The notes beneath the pieces were generated by a model, which searched no databases, was not told where the DNA came from, and was given only the letters and a program-made list of their open reading frames with translations. A DNA stretch of 37,948 nt from Mesostigma viride (lineage: Eukaryota > Streptophyta > Mesostigmatophyceae > Mesostigmatales > Mesostigmataceae), in NCBI GenBank assembly GCA_009746045.1, contig RPFO01001732.1, forward strand, positions 17,501-55,448, read 5' to 3'. The first letter of the stretch is position 1, and every line of letters starts with the position of its first letter. Both the position numbers and the translations under genes were made by a program. Positions 9,588 through 20,397 of the stretch are shown here, in pieces.

Positions 9588-11387
9588 ACCACACATGTGC
9601 CGAGATGGCTGTCCTGATGCCTGCGAAAACGCCTAAATGGAGGACGCTGGGACCGTATAATTAACCCCTAAATGGTCTGAGATCCTGCCGATGCATCGGC
9701 TGGATCTTCACAATTTTGCAAACCAGATGCCATCCAACCCACCCATATCCAATGGCTGTCCTTGGGGGCCAAGCATGTCCATGAGTTGCCCTTCGGGTTG
9801 ATGCATCACAACCTCACATATATGCAGGGTAGGCCATGTTTAACTGCCGTCAAAGTCAGGGGGGTCAAGACACGCGTTTTCATTTTTGGTAGAATGTGCA
9901 TTTTGAATTATGTGATAAGACCTAGGCACCTACCGCTTCAGGGATGATAAACAATTAGTTGCTGAACAGTTTGAGCCATGGGGGTCATCATTTGGGTGGG
10001 TATACCAGCAGTTACACCCAGTACAGCCCATAGGGGTACCGTTGGTAAAAAGCAACCAAGGGGGTAGGGGTGGGCATACTACCTACTAATATGGCCACCA
10101 ACCATGCCAAACAATACATTTCCCTTCCACAATGATGGGGAAACATAACTGCATCATCACACTGCCCGTACATGGCACCTATGTGCAGGTGCCACCTTGT
10201 CCATGCACGTAGGTAACGTGGTACGGACACCCTACGCAAGGCATGCATTCTAGGAGGCAGCCACCAACAAACTAGTGATTTTAAGCCTATTTCAGTTTTC
10301 CCTAGCAAGGAGAAACTAGGCCTAAGCTGCTATAGCTTGCCAGGTGATGGCCAGCACACCTGGTGGCACATGCTGACAATGGGAAGCTTCTACTCACCGG
10401 TTACATGCTTGAGGATGCCACAGAGACCAGCCAACTGCCTCACACTCATGCAATATGTGTATGGGAAATGTATAACAAACATATATGGAGGTATTCAAAC
10501 CCATACAGCCTCTAAAACTTATCACCATCACCCTGTGGCAGGTCAACTGACTGAGGGAAGCATCTAAAAAGGGTGTTTTACAAAGGGGCCAGGCCAGGGT
10601 CAAGAAAGAGCATGAATAATGCAAAAAGAATGTGCTACACAAGCTAGAACGTATATATGAATGTCAAACATCGATAGTAAAACGATGCTTGAGCTTTACC
10701 AGGCATGGATGGCGTTACCTTGGCCCAGGCGGTGGCCGCAAAATGGCGCATTTCGGCACACCAAAGTTGTGCAGCATGGTCGCTGGATTCGGCGATTTCT
10801 GGCCACCCTTGCACGTTTACGACTACTATGTATCATAAAAAGTACAAAGAAACCGATATATCCTTTAAAATACGCCGGAAAGGTATTGCTGTCAACGTTT
10901 CTATCGTCCGGCCTGATCGCAGTTTTTTCCAGCAAGAACGCTGCCGACACCTATCAAATGGCATTCCCGCGAACCAATAATTGGCCTGTATCATCTTTAG
11001 GACGTATAAAATCGATTTCCTGAGTTTGGTCAGAAAATTCTGACGAAAACGTAAATGCCATGCGTGGGCGCAAGCCGCCATGACCAGGTCGTCGTTCTCC
11101 GGAATGCACGTTGTAAGTACTTTCGTTTCTGAGGGTGCCCATTGGTCGGGTGTTGACGCAGTGACGCGCAGTGACCCAGACGTGACGCATGATATCGCTC
11201 CCCGCAGCCACGACCGGCCGCCCTGTTGATTGCAAAGTGTTATTGGCCCGCAACGACGTGCGCGCCAAAAAATTCCGGCCACGCTTGCGCAGGAAATTTG
11301 GGCGACCGCAGTGCGCTGCGCTGTGGCATGCAATGAAGAGACTGGACATCGGACTACGGACGTCGAAACAACAATTGGCCAAATTTC
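9588..11387. other. Intergenic, no supported gene
   Basis: This 1.8 kb holds only short, unrelated open frames on both strands and no domain I recognise. A 120-residue frame at 10661-11023 and its minus-strand overlaps look like chance openings. No RNA gene or clear repeat was found. The right end is the target-site copy of the LINE insertion. Confidence 0.5.
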
Positions 11388-11404
11388 CACTTGGGGGATA
11401 AATT
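11388..11404. repeat. LINE target-site duplication, left copy
   Basis: CACTTGGGGGATAAATT is repeated exactly at 12817-12833 in the same orientation and brackets the retroelement tail. The flanking bases extend the match imperfectly (TC/TT before, T/C after). Confidence 0.85.
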
Positions 11405-12816
11405 TCCAGGTAAATAGGTGTACGTTTATTCCAAATATAGCCAGTAGGTAATCCCTGCTAAGCCTAGGGTATCAAGATGTCAGTGGCTAAAACGGAGCCT
11501 TACTAGACCACGGAAGCCACTGGACTTCTAATGGGTTGTCATTGGGCATGTGGGTAAAGATCCTGTTTTTGCCCATGAGGTCATGAAAGATCTCAAGTGG
11601 GCTGGGCTTATCCTGGTCCGCGCCAGGGTCCCAGATTTTGTTTTGTTCATTTGCAACCATCCAGTAGCGTCGCATGCCGGAGTTCCATAGGTAAATGAAG
11701 CGTGAGAGAACCCCAGCTTTGTCGAAAATTGTGCGCCTATTGAACACCACATCGTTTCGCACCGTCCAGATTGTATATAACATGCATGTGCGGAGCCATA
11801 TCCACGCTTTGATATCCACGCTTGTTGTGAAAAGGTGAGCTCAAGGCCAGGGGTGCCAGTGATGCCAAAGATAATTGAGCGGGTAGACACCGGTATGATA
11901 GGCTCAGACGTCCAGGCTGCCCATAAACCAATCAACCAGGTCCAAACTCCCTGGAGGTTACACCATAAAAATCGGTGTTCCACAGTTTCAGTGGGGTTGG
12001 TACATAAACATGTAGCAGGGTGTTGAAATCGCCGGTGGAGGATCTCCCCGACCCCGATGGACCGGTGCATCAAGAGGTGTTGTACGTCGGTCGCGCGGCG
12101 ATCAATCAGCGGGTGGTCAGCGGCGAGGGTGATGTTGCGGACCCAGGTGTGGCCAGGCCACTCAGTAGCGCCCCAGCGTGTCCGTCCGGGGTGGAATTGA
12201 TGGTTTTTATGCAAGAGCATTGTGTAGCCCCACTCTGCCGTGTACTCGTAAAGGCCTTTTACAGTTCTGATGTCACCCTGATTTAGCACCCAGCCAAATT
12301 CCACTGGATCCAATGACAACATGTCCAGGCGGGTTGATCCCACATGTAGCCAAATAATAGCAGCGTCTGGAAGGTTGGGGTTGGGTTGGTATACACATGA
12401 TTGTTCAAGGGACCAAGGTACAACCCGAATCCGGTGGCATAGCTGGGTGGGGAGGAACACCACTGCAGTTGTAAGTTGAGCCAGACAGCCATTGTGGCCG
12501 CTCAGCGGCGCCAGTAGTTGAACGTGCAGGGTTCCAAGGGGGAGTTCTGCGATCACCTTCCCCGAGCATGTTGCGGTCGTGCTGTATGGACAAAAGCAGC
12601 ACCATTCACCAGCTTTATAGGGGGCACGGGGAGAAGTCATGAGTGTGTGCCAATGGGGGGGTATGGCTTGTACTAGCGCGGCCCAGGCAGCATAAGTAGG
12701 CATATTGGGGACCCAGGCAGCCAGTTCGTTATATGTTAAGAGGCGGTAGCAGTCACCGTGGAGAATATACAGGTGGAGAATAGTGGTTACAGGGTGGGGG
12801 GATGTTATGAAGCCTT
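11405..12816 (-). mobile_element. 5'-truncated LINE (non-LTR retrotransposon) 3' end
   Basis: The unit lies between exact 17-bp direct repeats. On the minus strand the frame is open from the right-hand duplication itself, so the element is truncated inside its ORF. It covers only the region after the reverse transcriptase. About 80 bases of 3' UTR separate the stop at 11487 from the left duplication. No poly(A) or simple-repeat tail is visible at the junction, which is unusual. Confidence 0.8.
11487..12816 (-). pseudogene. LINE ORF2 C-terminal region (zf-RVT-like), frameshifted
   Basis: The minus-strand frame encodes a Trp-rich region leading to CLCTNPTETVEHRFLWC, the Cys-His cluster typical of the zinc-binding (zf-RVT) region behind LINE reverse transcriptases. 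About 50 residues later the expected tail motif, MLYTIWTVRNDVVFNR, appears in another frame (11819-11487). One frameshift near 11,820 therefore breaks the copy. No RT or endonuclease domain is present because of 5' truncation. Confidence 0.75.
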
Positions 12817-12833
12817 CACTTGGGGGATAAATT
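12817..12833. repeat. LINE target-site duplication, right copy
   Basis: This is the exact second copy of CACTTGGGGGATAAATT, abutting the 5'-truncated end of the minus-strand LINE fragment. Confidence 0.85.
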
Positions 12834-13994
12834 CATTTGACACTTGCGAGTAATCATGCATATCATTGATAGCAACTCAACTTTATTGTATATCTGTGGC
12901 GGGCGTCAGTGGCCAATCACTAATCGGCAGAAAGAAAGTGAAACTGACCGCAGTCAAGGGCGAAGGCTATGGCAGGCAGGCTCTGGGCCCTGGGGAGTTG
13001 TTGGAGGCCAACACACGCAATTATTTGAGATACATGTATAGCGATCTGCCCGCTTCATTCCGATCCAGCTGTCACGCTGGTTGGAGTCCGTCACTAGGGC
13101 TCACAGAAAACGATTGTAATTGTAGTTCACCTTTCTATTCTGTCATTTTTAGGGTGAGAAGGTTACTTAATTAGAGTTTTTAGAGAGCTTGCATACATGC
13201 TGCAACAACACAAAGGGCGTCTTTTTGCTCTGCTGATATTTATGATGTCTCTGCGTTAAAGTGCTTAGAAGATGGGCAGCCCCGGTGACGGAAATTATTT
13301 CGTGCGGGTGGTGTACGGATTGTGCGCAGTATGCCTGTCACCGCGAAACTGCAAAATATGCTCGTCATGCCATCTGGCATGGTTCTGCTGCCCTCAACAC
13401 CAGCGCGGTGCGTATGTTAAGTGACGTGGCTGTCATTTTATGCCGGCCCACGCCATCTCCTATCACAGTGCCTTAGCCTACTTGTTGTATCACACCCACA
13501 TTTGTGCCTATGCCGTGATGAGGCTCCTCTGTGGCCACCCCACTTGTGGCAGTGAGAGAAGCTTGTGAAAGGTAGTCGAGGGTGCCCTCCCTCCTTCTCG
13601 TTGTGTACAGGCGTTGAAGGTTTGTCTACTTTGTATTGGTACCCATGTGACGCGCTCATCAATTAATTTATGAAGTGAATCTTCCATGCGCCACCTGCGT
13701 TGCGCTCACTTCGGGTGAGCCTCTGTCTTGTCATCAATAACCAGCGCTGTGGCCCCGCCACAAGCCCATCTGTCGGCTCCTCGGCCAGCTCAAGGGGAAA
13801 TGGAGAAACGAACCACCATCGTCAATCGCCCCAGGCGCACCACCGCCGATTGAAACAGCGACGCAAGGCGCAGCATCACACTGCAGAGCGCGGCTGGCTG
13901 GCAGGGTTGGTGAGCTGGCGCTGGGGCTGGGAAGAAGGCTGCAACTTCACGAGGCGGATCTCCTCCTCTCCTGGCCCCACTGCGTGGTAAAGAA
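12834..13994. other. Intergenic; one possible exon near 12.87-13.09 kb
   Basis: A plus-strand frame at 12866-13174 has a plausibly coding middle (GRKKVKLTAVKGEGYGRQ, then LEANTRNYLRYMYSDLP) but no recognised domain and no confirmed splice sites. It may be an exon remnant next to the LINE insertion. The rest, to 13994, shows only short open frames without features I can support. Confidence 0.25.
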
Positions 13995-14615
13995 GGCCTC
14001 ATGACTCTTTCATACAGCTGCCATCTTATAGCCACCGCTGCCCAGTTATAGGCCTCATGACTCTTTCATACAGCTGCCATCTTAAAGCCACCGCTGCCCA
14101 GTTATAGGCCTCATGACTCTTTCATACAGCTGCCATCTTATAGCCACCGCTGCCCAGTTATAGGCCTCATATGACTCTTTCATACAGCTGCCATCTTATA
14201 GCCACCGCTGCCCAGTTATAGGCCTCATGACTCTTTCATACAGCTGCCATCTTATAGCCACCGCTGCCCAGTTATAGGCCTCATGACTCTTTCATACAGC
14301 TGCCATCTTATAGCCACCGCTGCCCAGTTATAGGCCTCATGACTCTTTCATACAGCTGCCATCTTATAGCCACCGCTGCCCAGTTATAGGCCTCATGACT
14401 CGTTCATACAGCTGCCATCTTATAGCCACCGCTGCCCAGTTATAGGCCTCATGACTCTTTCATACAGCTGCCATCTTATAGCCACCGCTGCCCAGTTATA
14501 GGCCTCATGACTCTTTCATACAGCTGCCATCTTATAGCCACCGCTGCATGCCCAGTTATAGGCCTCATGACTCTTTCATACAGCTGCCATCTTATAGCCA
14601 CCACTGCCCAGTTAT
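13995..14615. repeat. 56-bp tandem repeat, 11 copies
   Basis: The unit begins GGCCTCATGACTCTTTCATA and ends CTGCCCAGTTATA. Eleven copies run head to tail with very few changes: one AT insertion (fourth copy), one T to G change (eighth copy, CTCGTTC), one CATG insertion (tenth copy) and a C to A change in the last. There are no unique spacers, so this is a minisatellite rather than a CRISPR array. High identity suggests recent expansion or homogenisation. Confidence 0.97.
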
Positions 14616-15287
14616 GTGTGCCGTGTTGTTCTCTTTTGTCTTCTGTTCCCGGCCCCACTGTTGGGTACGTGGCAACACTTCTTCTCAACCTCGCTCCTGC
14701 ACGTTATTGCAAGCCAACCCCCTTCAGGGGGTTGCTTTGCGAAGCCGTAGGATGGCTGTTACCAGCCCCTGCTCGTTATTGTCTCTGGCTCGTCTGCTCC
14801 GGCTTCTCAGGCTAGTGGCCTGGTGCGTGGGAGGCTGCCACTCATTTGGCGACGGCATGTTGTTGTCGTGGCCAGGTGGCATTCCATCCAGGGTCACCGC
14901 AACTTCGGCTTCTCACGGCAAGCCCCTCGGGTTGTCTCCTTGATGTTGAGCGACAGTCGGGCAGTGACATTTTCGAAGGCGTTTCTTGTAATGCTTATGA
15001 CATGGAATGCACCCATGCTGTGCATATGACTTGCTCATGAATAACTGAATATGGCTTGTTCCGATAGGCATCATATTTGGCGACCCTATATTTGGTGTGT
15101 AACTCGGCCCACCCCTAACTAACGTTGACCCCCGTGTATGTATGTCCATGCTGCGTTGGTCGGACTGGTTGTTTCTCGCGTATAATGCTTGGGCGATCCT
15201 CGCATGCACGCACACACACGCATGCGTGTTGTAACGATGAGTCACAATTCTTCTGATAATGATGATAATCTTACCCGCCGCCACCAG
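14616..15287. other. Region upstream of the MSS51-like exon; 5' exon not resolved
   Basis: The MYND finger of the next gene lacks its first cysteine pair, so a 5' exon should lie here or further upstream. Several plus-strand frames are open (for example 14548-14943), but none shows the expected Cys motif and a matching donor. A GCACGCACACACACGC stretch lies at 15205-15222. Confidence 0.4.
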
Positions 15288-17477
15288 GTGTGCTTCTTCG
15301 ACGACCCAACCACCCTGGTGGCGTGCCCCAGCTGTCGTGCTGTCCACTTCTGCAAGCACCACACGCCCTCGGCCCGTGCGGCCCACTCGCGTGCCGAACC
15401 GGCCCACCCGCGGGCTTACTCAGCCCACTCGGGCGCGGCGTGCGACGCGGCCCGCCTCGCCCTCCAGTGCCTCCAGCTGATAGCCGGTACGCCAGAGGAC
15501 GAGGGGGGCCCGATGCCGCCACTCTGGGTCCCTGAGCGGCTTGCCCCTCGCTGGGAGCCTCTCGTGCGTGGGTGCCGTGATGACGTCATCTGTGAGCCGA
15601 AAGATGACGTCATCCGGGAGCAGAGTGATGATGTCATCGTGGTCAGGGCGGAGCAGGGTGATGTCAGCGGAGGTCGCTGGGCCGGGTATTTCCAGTCGGC
15701 GTGTCTGCCCGATGAAATCGACTCGGTCGTGGGGCGCGCGCTCATCAGCGACACGCTGGCGCTGCCGCTGACGCTGATGTGGGCGATGGAGCTGATGGAG
15801 ACGGCAGTTACGTCAGCGCTGAGGGAAGACCCCGGATCAGCGACGGAGCTGGTGGAGCAGCGGACGGATAAGGCGCGGGGGGGTGCTGGAATGACGTCCC
15901 AGAGTGGCGAAACTGGTGATGATGAGAATCCAGTTGGGACGGCCCAGAGTCGCAACCATCCGGTCGGGGCGGCCCAGGATATCCCGGACAAGAACATTGT
16001 GCTGGCGGGTATGGCCCCGGGGGATAACAAGGACAAGATCGATAGTAATGATAAGGACATTGCACCGGCTGGGACAGGACAGGGCCCTATCGTACCTCAC
16101 CACCTGTCCCGCCAGGGGCCTCCACCACTCCAAGCCATCAGGGACGTGGCTTTGCCACAGTCTCACCCGACACCAAGTGAAGCAACTGATACTCCAAGCG
16201 AAGTTATCGATGCTCCAAGCGAAGCAATCGGTACCAGGCGCGTGACGTCGATGCCAAGTGGGACCATGGATGCACCCAATGAAGCAGTTTCTGCGCCAAG
16301 CGATATCACGGCTACCAGGCGCACACTCTCGATCCGCGTCGTGGTGACGTCTGACAGCGACCGAGCGGACGCCTGCTTTGCGCCCGTGCGGTACGAGGAG
16401 ATCTTGCACCGCCTGCCGGCTCTGCAGCAGCTGCACGTCACAGTGGTGCAGCTGGGGGGGGGAGGGGAGGCCGTTGGTGGCGGCGGCGGGATTAGCGGCG
16501 GCGGCATCAGGCTTACCGGCGGGGGGGACGCGACGGCGACGCTGTGCCCCTCGTGTCAGCAACGCGGGCGGCACTTCTATTTCCGCGTCGGCACGGACGA
16601 CGCGGCGTGTTTGTCCGAGCACATAAGGCGAGCCCGGGCTAAAACTAGCGACAGTGCTGGAAGTGACAACGGGGGGATGGCTGCCCCTGGCTCCTCTCCT
16701 GGAGACGCCCAGGGTGCTGCCCCCGATATCCATGAGGCAACCGGACGATGGCGAGCCCCCGATATAATCATCGCCATCATGGCTCATCCCGAGCGTTTGG
16801 GCTGCCACCCAGCGTGCTCAGAAGCACACCATGAGCGCTCGGGAGCGCAGGCAGGCCTCTTGACAGACGTGACACGTGCGCGCAGCCAGCCCGCGTTAGC
16901 ACGCAGCCAGCCCGACCGCGCCCCAGGTTCCCAGCAGGGAGGTGTCTTGCCATTGGGGACTTCAGGGCATCCTGCATGTCCCACGGTCTCAGAGGCTCAC
17001 ATAAGGGATGATCATCCTCATGTGGATGATGGTCCTTATGTGGATGATGATGGTTGTCATGGCGATTGCCTGGCCGACCGATGTGCGTTGGGTGGGTATG
17101 CTGAGATTCCCGGCGGCCTGGGTGTCCCTGATGATCCCGCTCTGCTACCCATGGAAGCCAACCCTGATTGGGTGACGCCCACGGACCGTAATGGTGGGGC
17201 GGCCGGCCACGTCCACACTCCTCCCTTGGCAGCTATCCCTGGGGGCGGGACAGCATGCATCCCCGTCCTGGTCCTCTCGCACACTGGTTCGCTCGATAAG
17301 CTGGCGAGGCATGTGCGAGGGTGGGGCGTACAAGCGCGATGTTGCAATGATGCAGGCAAAGACCGGGGTGTGGCCGCGTGGGTGCTGCGGAATCCGTTCA
17401 GGTCGCTGAGACCCTTCCAGTGTCACTATGATCAGGGCCAGGTGCATTACAAGTATAGCTTTGTAGCCACTTTGTAG
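15288..17477 (+). CDS. MYND finger / MSS51 C-terminal-like protein, 5' partial
   Basis: The terminal exon starts after CCACCAG and ends at TAG, 729 codons. It opens with VCFF...LVACPSCRAVHFCKHH, most of a MYND zinc finger missing its first Cys, as if an intron splits the finger. From about 16,320 come LSIRVVVTSD, then YEEILHRLPALQQLHVTVV, LCPSCQQRGR, PDIIIAI, PVLVLSHTGS, NPFRSL and VHYKYSF. This order matches the C-terminal domain of MSS51/ZMYND15-type proteins as I know it. The family includes yeast Mss51, a COX1 translational activator, but algal members are numerous and of unknown role. Between the domains are about 250 low-complexity residues with repeats of PSEA(T/I) and DDVI; a Gly-rich insert interrupts the C-terminal domain. 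An ATG at 15204 is in frame but lacks the missing Cys pair, so I prefer the acceptor. The gene could be an expanded-family copy under weak constraint. Confidence 0.65.
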   Translation: MCFFDDPTTLVACPSCRAVHFCKHHTPSARAAHSRAEPAHPRAYSAHSGAACDAARLALQCLQLIAGTPEDEGGPMPPLWVPERLAPRWEPLVRGCRDDVICEPKDDVIREQSDDVIVVRAEQGDVSGGRWAGYFQSACLPDEIDSVVGRALISDTLALPLTLMWAMELMETAVTSALREDPGSATELVEQRTDKARGGAGMTSQSGETGDDENPVGTAQSRNHPVGAAQDIPDKNIVLAGMAPGDNKDKIDSNDKDIAPAGTGQGPIVPHHLSRQGPPPLQAIRDVALPQSHPTPSEATDTPSEVIDAPSEAIGTRRVTSMPSGTMDAPNEAVSAPSDITATRRTLSIRVVVTSDSDRADACFAPVRYEEILHRLPALQQLHVTVVQLGGGGEAVGGGGGISGGGIRLTGGGDATATLCPSCQQRGRHFYFRVGTDDAACLSEHIRRARAKTSDSAGSDNGGMAAPGSSPGDAQGAAPDIHEATGRWRAPDIIIAIMAHPERLGCHPACSEAHHERSGAQAGLLTDVTRARSQPALARSQPDRAPGSQQGGVLPLGTSGHPACPTVSEAHIRDDHPHVDDGPYVDDDGCHGDCLADRCALGGYAEIPGGLGVPDDPALLPMEANPDWVTPTDRNGGAAGHVHTPPLAAIPGGGTACIPVLVLSHTGSLDKLARHVRGWGVQARCCNDAGKDRGVAAWVLRNPFRSLRPFQCHYDQGQVHYKYSFVATL

Positions 17478-17529
17478 CCAAATTTCAGGAGCCATTTGAG
17501 GGCATGCAGAGTAGTCCACATGTGCATTT

Positions 17530-17534
17530 TGTAA
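17530..17534 (+). promoter_or_regulatory. Likely TGTAA polyadenylation signal of the MSS51-like gene
   Basis: TGTAA occurs 53 bases after the stop codon, in ATTTTGTAAATAAG. It matches the chlorophyte signal and the arrangement behind the EsV-1-7 gene. Confidence 0.55.
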
Positions 17535-17819
17535 ATAAGCTTTTGAGGTGATACGACGGGAGCGGCTGTATAAGTCTAAAAGTCTTCGTATAACCTGCGT
17601 ACACAACCTATTAAGGGGAGGGGACACCCCTAAAGGGCACTTTTCTGGAAACCATACCTATGCATGTGCTAAAAATCCAATGATGATTGGGGACCATTAA
17701 TATGATAAAAAAAAAATTTTCCAGCCACTTGGGGGGGGTACTAGCCCCCACAGGGCACCGGTAACGCGCTAAAAATAGAAAAAGACGCTATTCTAGTCAC
17801 ATTTTTCCTAGGGCAGTGG

Positions 17820-18620
17820 GCAAACATATTGGGACCAAATCATATATTCCCATATAGTTCCCTGACTTTTGAGAAATGCTACCTAATTTTGAGCACAAAA
17901 TAATCATGTTTACACACATTGATGGATTTTCCCGCAAAAAGGGTACTTTTTTAATTAAAAAAAAAATTATCAAATCATAAACACATGGAATAGGGCCAAA
18001 TCATATATTCCCAAATACTAGAGGTTGGGGGACATGCAGCCCCAAATTTTCAGGTCATTCTGACAAGCGCAGCCCTATTTGATGGATATTCCTAGATTGC
18101 CACCTGTGACGAAGCTAAGGGAGGTTTTAGCTAGTATTTAACCACACTAACACCCCTTTATACATCTAAGCCTCATGAAAACTGGCCAAACCACATACTA
18201 CCATTCTCTGCACATATGGTACCTCCTATGTTCAAGGTTTGACGCCATTCTGACAAGAACTGCCCAAGTTACAACCATTCCAAGACAGCCACCCATGTAG
18301 ACGCTACAAGGAAATTAGAGTAACCATTTAGCCACACTAGCACCTCCTTCTTCATCAAAGACATCTGCAAACTGACCAAAGCACACATAATCAACTCTTG
18401 CACGCTGACGGCAACGCATGCTCAATGTGGGGGGTCATTGCGACAAGAACTGCTCAAGTTGATGGGTTTCCTATATGACCACATGACAAGGCGCTAAGGA
18501 CCACTCAGTAAGTTAGTAACCCCACAGTGCCACTTAATATGCCATCCAACATGCACCAAAACCATGCAGAGTATGTTTACAAAGTACAAAGGGGTGGCCA
18601 CGCACCTCATATGTCTTCAT
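17820..18620 (+). repeat. Ancient degenerate tandem repeat, 160-190 bp period
   Basis: Phrases recur in fixed order: CCAAATCATATATTCCCA (17837 and 17998), CCAAACCACATACTACC (18187), CCAAAGCACACATAATC (18378); ATTCTGACAAG (18057, 18247) and ATTGCGACAAG (18437), exactly 190 bases apart; and CCACACTAACACC/CCACACTAGCACC. Four to five units are recognisable at low identity. No coding frame spans it. It looks like an old satellite or an internally repetitive element. Confidence 0.7.
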
Positions 18621-20225
18621 CATCCCTCCAGCATGGCCAGCCTTGTAAATATGTGCATAGCCTTGACGGTGGTAGCCCTAACATGCCTAAGCGGCATTTC
18701 CTATGTTTCTCCCAGGTTAGAGTGTAAGGTTGATGCCAACCAAGCTAATCAACACAACAACACCTCCTAAACTGTCCTCCCCGGCATGGATGACAAACTG
18801 GGACTATGGAGGGCAAGGAACCAAGTAAGAACATGGTATATATAGCTTGCATGCAGTCATGCATGTCAACCATGGTTGGCTCAGCACATTGTAGTCTTGT
18901 CACATCATCATAACAAAGGAAAGCTCAAACAACCATTGGTGCCAGCTATCTACATGCAGTCACACAAATGCAATATCTCCAACATCATCATCACTATAAC
19001 ACTTCCATCCCTGCACGATAAAATGCAAAGAAACCATTGGCGGCCCTTCACCGCATGAGCGCTGCGATGCCGCTGCGGCCTGTGAGGAGAGGGTGCGTCA
19101 CTCTCAAACAACAAGAAGCGTCCATACGCACAACATCCTTGCCAGAACACGTTTTATGAAATGCCTTATACCTTCCCGAAGAGCTATAGGCTGCGACTGA
19201 AGCGGCCCTGATCACGACATCAACGAAAACAATCTAAAGCTGCCAGGTATTCGACAACACAACGGCAAGCGACGGCGAGCTAGCTGGCGGAAACTGCCCA
19301 AAAAGAACGCAAAAAACCTCGAACGATGAGCTCATAGAAGAAAGCACCGATAGCAGATAACGTTCGCGACAAATCTATACCTTGCCCTCGTAAATCCCTC
19401 GCCCAGGCGCGCAACAACAGCCGTTCTTCCATGGACAGGTCAGACACGCACTGCGCAGGTCTGAACAATTACTTACCGATAATGGCCGAAAATCTGGCAA
19501 AAAGCACCAGCTCGGTTTAGAATTCGATGCAACCGATATTAATGCCTGCTTCAAGGTCAGAACAGCCCCCAAAACCGCTATTTTACAGCCGCTATCATGA
19601 ATTCTATTTCATTCCGCGCGACCAAAAAATTCAGATTACCCCCCATGCCGATGGCATAAAAAAACAACAGCGATATTGTAAACCAGCTGATTTCCGCCAC
19701 AAACTAACATCATAAACTCATCTCCTTTTAGATTCGAGTAAAATTTTTGCATTTCGCCTGCCCTAGTGTGGTAGTTTCGCCTGAACGCAGTCGCCATGGC
19801 CACTTCCGCAAGGGGTGCGCGCACCGTGCACGTGAAATTTGTGACCTTCGGCTCCGGCGCGAATTTTTTGGCGCCAAAAAATTCGGGGGTGTCCCGTCCC
19901 CTTAAGTGAGACAACTAAACTACGCCCATATCTTGATCAATCATTAAGTGAGACAACGTACTATTCCTGGACACATGGCGAGATCCTACGTCGTACGGGA
20001 AGGACTAGGGGTAGTCAGGTCTGAGAGGTTGACACAAAGAACGCGGAAGCTGCGCGTGGCTAGCTAGCTCACTGTCTAGGAAGATCTGCGTGGAGGGAGC
20101 CCAGATGGTAACAAACAATAAAAAGGTTTATAGAATGCAATTATATGCAGGTTGTCTCCTTGCTATGCAGGTCACCCGTTGTCTCACATAATGCAGTACT
20201 GCATCGACTGTGTAAACGTTGTAGA
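18621..20225. other. Intergenic, no supported gene
   Basis: Short frames only. A minus-strand frame 19468-19280 (EERLLLRAWARDLRG) is the best but has no recognisable domain. Features seen are a perfect palindrome at 19860-19885 and several copies of the word AAGTGAGACAAC or its complement (19905, 19945, 20149, 20178). The latter resemble the GAGACAAC head of repeat family A. Confidence 0.45.
19860..19885. other. 26-bp perfect palindrome
   Basis: CGAATTTTTTGGC followed by its exact reverse complement gives a 26-base perfect palindrome able to form a cruciform. Its centre is GGCGCC. It sits about 20 bases from an AAGTGAGACAAC word and may be part of the end of an unidentified non-autonomous element. 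Confidence 0.9.
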
Positions 20226-20227
20226 TA

Positions 20228-20266
20228 TCAAAGAGACAACCAGCGCAGGCCAGAAATCGGGGGATG
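20228..20266 (+). repeat. Family A head fragment
   Basis: Only the first about 38 bases of family A are present (TATCAAAGAGACAACCAGCG to AGAAATCGGG), followed by unrelated DNA. It is 262 bases upstream of a full copy in the same orientation. Confidence 0.8.
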
Positions 20267-20397
20267 ATTATATGAATCTTGAGGAATGATCAATCATATG
20301 GTACGTGTCCACTATGAAGTTCGATCAACCTGCTACTACTATAACCGATTAGTAATTGTGGACCGCAGGTACCCCCCCCACACACACACCTGCCACA

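Noticed and set aside
13995-14615. Possible CRISPR array
   Set aside because: Units are directly abutting 56-bp tandem repeats without unique spacers, in a eukaryotic context.
15416-16808. Minus-strand frames of 214 and 323 codons opposite the MSS51-like exon
   Set aside because: They are shadows of a GC-rich coding exon; the plus strand carries the MYND and MSS51-like motifs.
19280-19468. 62-codon minus-strand frame with EERLLLRAWARDLRG
   Set aside because: It has plausible composition but is short, without splice sites, homology or context.
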